A DNA stretch of 5,214 nt, taken from NCBI GenBank assembly GCA_002401385.1, contig NVSY01000034.1, forward strand, positions 25,032 through 30,245, in the 5' to 3' direction. The notes under the pieces are model-generated. The model saw nothing but the letters and a program-made list of their open reading frames with translations, made no database searches and was not told the DNA's origin. Positions 1 through 5,214 of the stretch are shown in pieces; positions within the stretch are counted from its first letter, which is position 1, and each line of letters starts with the position of its first letter. The stretch is from Flavobacteriaceae bacterium (GTDB lineage: Bacteria > Bacteroidota > Bacteroidia > Flavobacteriales > Flavobacteriaceae). The position numbers and the translations under genes are program-made.

Positions 1-1
1 A

Positions 2-2959
2 GGAAGTTTTGAAGAAGAAGATTATCGTCAAAAATGGAAGTTTGATGGAATTGAATTGGGTACTATTACTATTGATGCTGATATGGGAGGATTCTCAATG
101 CATGGTAGTTTAACCTTGTTAAATGATGATTCCGACTACGGCGACGGGTTTGCCGCCTCTTTGGGACTTAAGCTAGAGAAATCAAAAATAGATATTGAAG
201 CGAATGGTGTTTTTGGAAAAACAACATTTCGATTTTGGATGGTGGATGCAAAAGTAGATGGAATAAAAGGAGTTAATATCTCTGGCTTAAACATTACAGG
301 GTTTGTTGGTGGAGCTTCCTATAAAATGAGGAAAAAAGGATTTACTTCTAGTTTAACATCCTCGGGGCTGTCTTTTACACCAGATGTAGATTTAGGACTT
401 GGGTTTAAAGCGGGTGTTATTTTTAATTATGGAAACAAAAGTATTGCTCAAGGCGCTGCATCTTTTGATATGTTATTTAATTCTACGGGTGGATTAAATT
501 ATATGGGGTTCTTTGGTCAAGCAGAAATATTTAGTGTAAAAGGGCTTCCAGGGATGAATACTGTAGATGGTTTAGTCTCAAGAATAAAAAAAGATATTGC
601 TAGTAAAGATAGCTTTTTAGGGATTAAAAAAGAGGCTTCTTTTGAAGGCAATGGTATTGGCAATTGGGTAGGGAAAAACTTATTAGATAAAGTAGATAAT
701 GAATTTCCAGGGAATGCACCTGAAAGTGTAAGTATGTTAGTGAAAGTTGGTATTAGTTATGATTTTCAAAATGCTGTATTGCATGGAGACATGGAAGCCT
801 TTGTCAATGAACCTACAGGTATGATAACAGGAAGGGGAGCAAAGGGTAGAGCTGGATGGGCTGTTTTACATGTAGATAGTAAAGAATGGTACCTGTATTT
901 AGGTACACCGGAAGATAGATTAGGGTTACGTATAGGTGTTGGACCACTAAGTGTAGAAACAGGGGGCTATTTTATGACAGGTTCTAAACTACCAGGCTCG
1001 CCACCACCACCACCTATTGTAGCCGAAATTTTAGGAGTAGATGCTGATGTATTGGATTATATGCGCGATGAAAATGCCTTAAAGTCTGGTGGAGGTTTTG
1101 CTTTTGGGACAGATTTGGCTATTGACACAGGAGATTTACGATTTTTGATATTTTATGCACGTTTTCAAGCAGGTACTGGTTTTGATATTATGTTACGGGA
1201 TTATGGAGAGGCTTCCTGTTCCAATACAGGCAAGCAAGTTGGAATAAATGGTTGGTATGCCAATGGGCAGGCCTATGCTTATTTACAAGGAGAGCTTGGG
1301 GTTCGAATCAAATTGTTTTTTGTTAAGAAGAAAATACCTCTCATTAAAGGAGGGGCTGCTGTACTGCTACAAATCAAAGCACCAAATCCTGTATGGATGC
1401 GAGGCTATGTAGGAGGTAATTTTAATGTACTGGGAGGTCTAGTAAAAGGAAAATTCAGATTTAAACTTACTATAGGTGAAGAATGTGAATTTGACAATGG
1501 AACTCCTTTGGGCGGTTTAAAAATTATTACAGATGTGTCACCTGATAACGGTATAAAAGACTTAGACATTTTTGTCATTCCACAAGTAACTTTTAGTATG
1601 AAAGTAGGAGAACCATTAATTATTCCAGAAGATGATGGTGATAAAATCTATCGTATAGATGTGGAGCAATTTGCTATTTTACACAATGGTCAGGAAATCC
1701 CTGGAGCAATAGAATGGTCAACCTTTAAAGACCGTGCGAATTTTGTGTCATCAGATATATTACCTCCAAATGAGGAACTGACAGTACATATAGAAGTAAC
1801 TTTTAAAGAAAAAATTAATGGAATTTTCCAAGCCATAATGATAGATGGAAAACCAGCAAAAGAAATTGAAGAGCGCACCTTTACTACTGGTGGAGCTCCC
1901 AACTATATTCCCTTGCACAATATCAGATACGCGTACCCTGTAGTGGGTCAAAAATATTTTTTAGAAGATGAGTATGCCCAAGGATATATTCAATTAAAAC
2001 GTGGGCAAGATTATTTATTTGACGATGCGGCTTGGGAGAGTTTTATTAAGTATAATACAAACAACAGAAATTCAGAGGATATTGATTTTAATTATAGTAC
2101 AACAAATAATAAGCTCACCTATAATATACCGAACATATCTCAAGAAACGCAATATACCATGCAAATTGCTAGTAGACTCAAGGGAACGGTTGTTGAAAAT
2201 GAAGGAAATACAACATCTAAAAATGTGGACATTGGTGATGATTCTGGTGAGAATATGGCAACAATTGAAAATAAACAGGCGGAGAACGTATCTAAAAATG
2301 GGGAGATAGAACGATTGACCTATGAATTTGGTTCGTCCAAATACAAAACATTTAAACGTAAAATTAGTTCCATCAATACCAATGATTATAATTGGGGGGC
2401 GATTTATTCAGATGTTATTTATTTGACAAACAGCTTTGATGATCATGAACCTTTTGATATTATGGAACTTTTAGGGGCTGATTATACCGATAATATACCT
2501 TTAGTCAGTGTAAAAGCAACCCTTAAGGATCGTTATTTTACAGCAGATATAAATCCATCATTATATGCCCATTATCCATTGGGAGGACAGTATGTTTTTG
2601 AGAATAGAGATGAACAAACGCTAGGAATACCTCCTAAATACGCGCTGCCAATTTTATCTACCTACTTGAGTAATTTGAAGTACGAAGTGAATGAAAAAAT
2701 GCTGAGAACTACTTTTCCTTTTCGCTACAATTTAGGATTTGTCTATAAAGCAGATTGGGTTGATATGCAATCACAAATATTGAATGATTACTTAGAAGAA
2801 TTAATACCTAACGGAAGTTCACTACTTAATTTCTTGGATAAAGATTACCTCTTTATGAGATATGGTTTTTACAAAACAAAACTAAGTTACAAATTACCAG
2901 GAGGAATTAAAGGAAGCAGTAGTCTTTATAAATTTAAGAACCCTAATAAATTCAGATAG
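2..2959 (+). CDS. Large beta-rich, probably exported protein of unknown function (3' part; start lies left of window)
   Basis: The frame is open from base 2 to the TAG at 2957-2959 (985 residues in the window) with no stop before the first possible start (TTG at 56), so the gene almost certainly begins outside the window. The N-terminal two thirds are rich in Gly and alternating hydrophobic residues, as in stacked beta-sheet or barrel-like surface proteins. Landmarks are a GTPEDR motif near 902-919 and a five-proline run at 1001-1015 (PGSPPPPPI). The visible part has only two cysteines, at 1217-1219 and 1484-1486, which flank a basic/hydrophobic beta segment and could form a disulfide. About 1575-1890 looks like a bacterial Ig-like (Big_5/SbsA type) domain: it has ILPPNEELTVHIEVTF followed by the closing FTTG. 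The C-terminal third is a mixed region with Asn/Asp-rich linkers, ending KNPNKFR. I see no typical type IX secretion sorting domain at the C-terminus. The family resembles conserved uncharacterised Bacteroidota surface proteins; I cannot assign a function. Confidence 0.9.
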   Translation, partial: GSFEEEDYRQKWKFDGIELGTITIDADMGGFSMHGSLTLLNDDSDYGDGFAASLGLKLEKSKIDIEANGVFGKTTFRFWMVDAKVDGIKGVNISGLNITGFVGGASYKMRKKGFTSSLTSSGLSFTPDVDLGLGFKAGVIFNYGNKSIAQGAASFDMLFNSTGGLNYMGFFGQAEIFSVKGLPGMNTVDGLVSRIKKDIASKDSFLGIKKEASFEGNGIGNWVGKNLLDKVDNEFPGNAPESVSMLVKVGISYDFQNAVLHGDMEAFVNEPTGMITGRGAKGRAGWAVLHVDSKEWYLYLGTPEDRLGLRIGVGPLSVETGGYFMTGSKLPGSPPPPPIVAEILGVDADVLDYMRDENALKSGGGFAFGTDLAIDTGDLRFLIFYARFQAGTGFDIMLRDYGEASCSNTGKQVGINGWYANGQAYAYLQGELGVRIKLFFVKKKIPLIKGGAAVLLQIKAPNPVWMRGYVGGNFNVLGGLVKGKFRFKLTIGEECEFDNGTPLGGLKIITDVSPDNGIKDLDIFVIPQVTFSMKVGEPLIIPEDDGDKIYRIDVEQFAILHNGQEIPGAIEWSTFKDRANFVSSDILPPNEELTVHIEVTFKEKINGIFQAIMIDGKPAKEIEERTFTTGGAPNYIPLHNIRYAYPVVGQKYFLEDEYAQGYIQLKRGQDYLFDDAAWESFIKYNTNNRNSEDIDFNYSTTNNKLTYNIPNISQETQYTMQIASRLKGTVVENEGNTTSKNVDIGDDSGENMATIENKQAENVSKNGEIERLTYEFGSSKYKTFKRKISSINTNDYNWGAIYSDVIYLTNSFDDHEPFDIMELLGADYTDNIPLVSVKATLKDRYFTADINPSLYAHYPLGGQYVFENRDEQTLGIPPKYALPILSTYLSNLKYEVNEKMLRTTFPFRYNLGFVYKADWVDMQSQILNDYLEELIPNGSSLLNFLDKDYLFMRYGFYKTKLSYKLPGGIKGSSSLYKFKNPNKFR

Positions 2960-2977
2960 TTTGCATTTGCTGTAGGT

Positions 2978-3317
2978 AGGAGCACTGTTGTGGATAGAGT
3001 AGGCAGTGGGCAGGAGCATTGTTGTGGATAGAGTAGGCAGTAGGCAGGAGCATTGTTGTGGATAGAGTAGGCAGTAAGCAGGAGCACTGTTGTGGATAGA
3101 GTAGGCAGTAGGCAGGAGCATTGTTGTGGATAGAGTAGGCAGTAAGCAGGAGCACTGTTGTGGATAGAGTAGGCAGTAAGCAGGAGCACTGTTGTGGATA
3201 GAGTAGGCAGTAAGCAAGAGCATTGTTGTGGATAGAGTAGGCAGTAAGCAGGAGCACTGTTGTGGATAGAGTAGGCAGTAAGCAAGAGCATTGTTGTGGA
3301 TAGAGTAGGCAGTGTGT
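2978..3317. repeat. Ten tandem copies of a 34-bp repeat (minisatellite-like array)
   Basis: The units start at 2978, 3012, 3046, 3080, 3114, 3148, 3182, 3216, 3250 and 3284 and follow each other without spacers. Unit positions 9-30 are identical in all ten copies. Variation is limited to position 2 (G/A), position 8 (C/T) and the last four bases; apart from the degenerate final unit, every difference is a transition. Each unit ends with two 7-base sub-repeats (AGTAGGC then AGTAAGC or AGTAGGC). A degenerate fragment at 2969-2977 resembles unit positions 26-34. The unit is about 50% GC with 13 G to 4 C on the + strand, well above its AT-rich surroundings. Stops are frequent on the + strand, so it is not coding in that direction. 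It fills most of the gap between the large gene and the lipoprotein gene and may be the 3' untranslated part of the former. Function unknown. Confidence 0.97.
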
Positions 3318-3357
3318 AATGTAATATTAGGGGGAAATAATGTAATTGAAAAATGGA

Positions 3358-3419
3358 AAAACTACTTAAAAGTGAAGGTATGGCCTTTAAAGTAGTTTTG
3401 ATTAAAATAATACCATACC
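3358..3419 (+). promoter_or_regulatory. Two interleaved inverted repeats upstream of the lipoprotein gene (possible pseudoknot leader)
   Basis: Stem A is a perfect 10-bp pairing of AAAACTACTT (3358-3367) with AAGTAGTTTT (3390-3399). Stem B is a perfect 7-bp pairing of GGTATGG (3377-3383) with CCATACC (3413-3419). The order is A-B-A'-B', so the stems either form an H-type pseudoknot (connecting segments 9, 6 and 13 bases) or are alternative folds. The element ends 20 bases before the chosen ATG at 3440. It would be present in RNA only if transcription starts upstream of 3358, for example by read-through from the large gene. Stem A alone, with its flanking A and T tracts, could instead be a weak terminator for the upstream transcript. 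The pairing is directly visible; the function is inferred. The remainder, 3318-3357, holds nothing I recognise. Confidence 0.35.
3393..3400 (+). promoter_or_regulatory. Possible -7 promoter element (TAGTTTTG) for the lipoprotein gene
   Basis: TAGTTTTG matches the Bacteroidota -7 consensus TAnnTTTG at every fixed position. It would place the transcription start near 3406 and give a leader of roughly 33 bases to the ATG at 3440, a plausible length. I see no matching TTTG-type -33 element at the expected spacing (about 3370 reads AAAAGTG), so the call is tentative. The element overlaps the right arm of inverted repeat A. Confidence 0.3.
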
Positions 3420-3439
3420 AAATTAATAAAAATAATATT

Positions 3440-3886
3440 ATGAAAAAAGTAATGTATGTATGTTTAATGGTAGCGATGATGCCATTTGTTTCTTGTGATA
3501 AAGAGGATGATGAAGTTGATTCAATTGTTGGTGTTTGGGAGGAAATTTCTGAAATAAAGAATGAATACACAAATGGAGTGTTGGAAAAAACGAAGAATTA
3601 CACCTTAGACGAAGGAAAAATCGCTGAAATAGAGTTTAAGTCTGATAATACTTATAAGGAGTACTTTTCATATCAAATTGATGGCTCTACAGAAATAGAT
3701 GAGGAAACTTTTTATGCTACGTATGAAATAGTTGATAACAAGATAATCTATGATTATGCTGACGAAGATGAGTTGACAGAAACGACCTTTGTTTTAAAAG
3801 GAGACATCTTAGTGTTAACATCGCTTAATCCTTATGAAGACGGAAAATTTGTAGAGGAATTTATAACTACTTATAGAAGAAAGTAA
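3440..3886 (+). CDS. Small surface-exposed lipoprotein, lipocalin-like
   Basis: The product has 148 residues. ATG 3440 is chosen because it starts a good lipoprotein signal peptide: basic MKK, a hydrophobic stretch, then a lipobox ending FVSC with the lipidated cysteine at residue 19. An in-frame ATG at 3353 would bury the signal behind 29 extra residues. After the cysteine comes DKEDDE. Lysine at +3 followed by acidic residues matches the lipoprotein export signal described in Capnocytophaga and other Bacteroidota, so the protein is probably carried to the outer face of the outer membrane. The mature part opens with a GVW motif (residues 31-33), the GxW signature of lipocalin-like folds, followed by alternating beta strands and ending TTYRRK. 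Size and layout fit the small lipocalin-like lipoproteins common in this phylum, whose ligands are mostly unknown. It sits between two genes for exported proteins, has its own possible promoter and is followed by a strong hairpin, so it may be an independent unit. Confidence 0.9.
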   Translation: MKKVMYVCLMVAMMPFVSCDKEDDEVDSIVGVWEEISEIKNEYTNGVLEKTKNYTLDEGKIAEIEFKSDNTYKEYFSYQIDGSTEIDEETFYATYEIVDNKIIYDYADEDELTETTFVLKGDILVLTSLNPYEDGKFVEEFITTYRRK

Positions 3887-3900
3887 CACGTTAAAATAAT

Positions 3901-3937
3901 ACCTCTACCTTTTTTATAAATTTAGAAAGGTAGAGGT
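3901..3937 (+). terminator. Perfect 12-bp hairpin, probable intrinsic terminator after the lipoprotein gene
   Basis: ACCTCTACCTTT (3901-3912) pairs perfectly with AAAGGTAGAGGT (3926-3937) around a 13-base loop, starting 14 bases after the lipoprotein stop codon. A short T-rich tail follows (TTTAAAT) and an A-rich stretch precedes it, so it could act in both directions, although the T tract is short. The right arm ends only 14 bases before the ATG of the next gene. The loop contains TAAATTTA (3917-3924), one mismatch from the TAnnTTTG -7 consensus. That gene might therefore start transcription inside the hairpin region, or depend on read-through past it. Confidence 0.65.
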
Positions 3938-3951
3938 TTAAATAAACTGTC

Positions 3952-5214
3952 ATGAAGAAAAAGGGGATTGGATTTGTTATAAAAATTGTTTTGAATATAG
4001 TCATCGTATTTGGAATGCATATTTGTAGTGCTCAACAACAACAAGACAGTCTACCATCCATAAGACTTCTCTCACGTGTTCAAGAAAAACAAATTTTACT
4101 GCGTTGGGCGGTGGATGAAGCCTTGGCTTGGAAGAAAACGAATACCAGTGGTTTTGTACTGGAAAAATACTTGTTTTCTGAAAATGGAAAACGCTTACCT
4201 AAAGCACAAAAGCTATGGTCAAAATCCATACAGGCAGCCCCCTTAGAAACATGGCAAGAGATTGTAGAAAATAATGATTATGCAGCCATCATTGCACAGG
4301 CTATTTACGGGGAGAGTTTTAATGTAGAAGGTTCTCAAGGAGCATTGGCAGATATTGTAAACATGGTGCAAGAAAATGAGCAACGTTTTTCTTTTGCATT
4401 ATTAGCTGCAGATATGAATTTCGAAGCAGCATCAAAAGCAGGATGGGGATATACAGATAGCGATGTAAAATTAAATGAAACCTATGCTTATAAAATTAAA
4501 TCAGCATTGCCAAAAGAGGAAATAGACATAAAAAGCTCGGCTGTTTTAGTAGGGGTAAAAGATTATGAACCCTTACCGACACCTATTGACTTACACGGAA
4601 TTTTTGGAGATAAAAATGTGATTATAACTTGGGAATACGAGTTGTTTAAAAGTGTATATACTTCATATAATTTGGAACGCTCCGAAGATGGAAATACTTT
4701 TGTTCCTGTAAGTGATAAACCACTGGTGAATTTGAACGACAAACCTAACGCGTCTGCAAAGCGAATGTATTATATAGATTCCTTGTCGCAAAATTATAAA
4801 ACCTATTATTATCGTGTGAATGGCGTTTCTCCTTTTGGTGAAAAAGGTAGCTATTCCGATACCATAAAAGGACAAGGAAAGCCATTATTACCATTTACAC
4901 CACGTATTTCAGATTTTAAATTCACCAAAAATGAAAACGAAGTAGAAATTATGTGGGAATTCCCTATAGAAGGTGAGCTTGTTACGGAGAAATTTCAATT
5001 GAATCAATCGGAGAAAGATTCAGGACCATATAGGGTGGTTGTAGATGATATTCCAGTATCTCAACGACAACTTATATATTCGGAACTAGAGCCTTCTAAT
5101 TATTTTACCATTACGGCGGTGGGGAAAACACCAAAACAACGAAAAACTTCCTTTAGCAAACTTATCCAACCAATAGATTCTATTCCACCTGCCATTCCGA
5201 TTACTCTGGAGGGG
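3952..5214 (+). CDS. Secreted fibronectin type III-repeat protein (5' part; continues past right edge)
   Basis: The frame is open from ATG 3952 to the last base (421 codons) with no stop. The N-terminus is a standard signal peptide: MKKK, a hydrophobic core, and a likely signal peptidase I site after CSA (residues 25-27), leaving mature QQQQD. Fn3-like modules follow. Module 1 has strands at about 35-83 (LLRWAV, GFVLEKYLF) and closes at about 173-204 (NETYAYKIKS), with a mostly helical insert of about 85 residues between. Module 2 (about 208-303) has IITWEY, YNLERSEDG and TYYYRVNGVSPFGE. Module 3 (about 309-407) has VEIMWEF and YFTITAVGK. A further module seems to begin at SIPPAIP (410-416). 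Such modules usually mediate binding or act as spacers; no catalytic domain is visible in this part. The product probably acts outside the inner membrane. It lies 65 bases after the lipoprotein gene, across the hairpin at 3901-3937. Any C-terminal sorting domain would be out of view. Confidence 0.92.
   Translation, partial: MKKKGIGFVIKIVLNIVIVFGMHICSAQQQQDSLPSIRLLSRVQEKQILLRWAVDEALAWKKTNTSGFVLEKYLFSENGKRLPKAQKLWSKSIQAAPLETWQEIVENNDYAAIIAQAIYGESFNVEGSQGALADIVNMVQENEQRFSFALLAADMNFEAASKAGWGYTDSDVKLNETYAYKIKSALPKEEIDIKSSAVLVGVKDYEPLPTPIDLHGIFGDKNVIITWEYELFKSVYTSYNLERSEDGNTFVPVSDKPLVNLNDKPNASAKRMYYIDSLSQNYKTYYYRVNGVSPFGEKGSYSDTIKGQGKPLLPFTPRISDFKFTKNENEVEIMWEFPIEGELVTEKFQLNQSEKDSGPYRVVVDDIPVSQRQLIYSELEPSNYFTITAVGKTPKQRKTSFSKLIQPIDSIPPAIPITLEG

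Noticed and set aside
56..58. TTG at 56 as the true start of the large gene
   Set aside because: The frame is open to the left edge and the preceding residues (for example YRQKWKFDGIE) look like ordinary protein; there is no signal peptide after 56.
1690..1951. Two short minus-strand frames
   Set aside because: They lie antisense to the Ig-like region of the large gene and show no recognisable protein features.
2001..2309. A 102-residue + strand frame inside the large gene
   Set aside because: It is a shifted frame fully contained in the large coding region, with an unusual Ile/Arg/Lys-rich composition and no independent signals.
2860..2959. Type IX secretion C-terminal sorting domain on the large protein
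   Set aside because: The final residues (KGSSSLYKFKNPNKFR) lack the usual sorting-domain motifs and ending.
2978..3317. CRISPR array
   Set aside because: The 34-bp units are directly adjacent and nearly identical; there are no unique spacers and no cas genes in view.
3353..3439. Upstream ATG at 3353 as start of the lipoprotein
   Set aside because: It would add 29 residues before a well-formed lipoprotein signal peptide and cover the inverted repeats and possible promoter; ATG 3440 fits far better.
2894..3570. Minus-strand coding frames across the repeat array
   Set aside because: All three reverse frames are open simply because the unit lacks stops in every phase. They overlap real genes at both ends and have no credible start or signal.
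4663..4875. A 70-residue minus-strand frame
   Set aside because: It is antisense to a clear Fn3 module and has no independent support.

Overview
The window looks like an AT-rich chromosomal segment from a member of the Bacteroidota, most likely a flavobacterium. Three things point that way: short A-rich leaders without a Shine-Dalgarno sequence, a TAnnTTTG-type promoter element, and a lipoprotein whose mature N-terminus carries an acidic surface-export signal of the type described in that phylum. No RNA gene, transposase, phage gene or CRISPR array was found.

Layout, all genes on the + strand. (1) 2-2959: the 3' part of a very large beta-rich, probably exported protein of unknown function, open at the left edge. 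(2) 2978-3317: ten back-to-back copies of a 34-bp repeat, starting 18 bases after that gene's stop codon. (3) 3318-3439: a leader region with two interleaved inverted repeats (a possible pseudoknot) and a possible promoter. (4) 3440-3886: a small lipocalin-like lipoprotein predicted to reach the cell surface. (5) 3901-3937: a perfect 12-bp hairpin, probably a terminator. (6) 3952-5214: the 5' part of a secreted protein built of fibronectin type III modules, open at the right edge and continuing past it.

All three gene products are predicted to leave the cytoplasm, so this is a cell-envelope or secreted-protein locus. The giant beta-rich protein and the Fn3 protein may work together, for example as adhesin or surface-complex partners. 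That is inferred only from proximity and shared predicted location. No enzymatic active site, known toxin domain or defence domain is visible.

The least explained element is the 34-bp array. It is G-rich on the + strand and has a 22-bp core identical in all ten copies. Each copy carries a 9-mer one base away from the DnaA box consensus. The reverse strand has no stop codon in any of its three frames.
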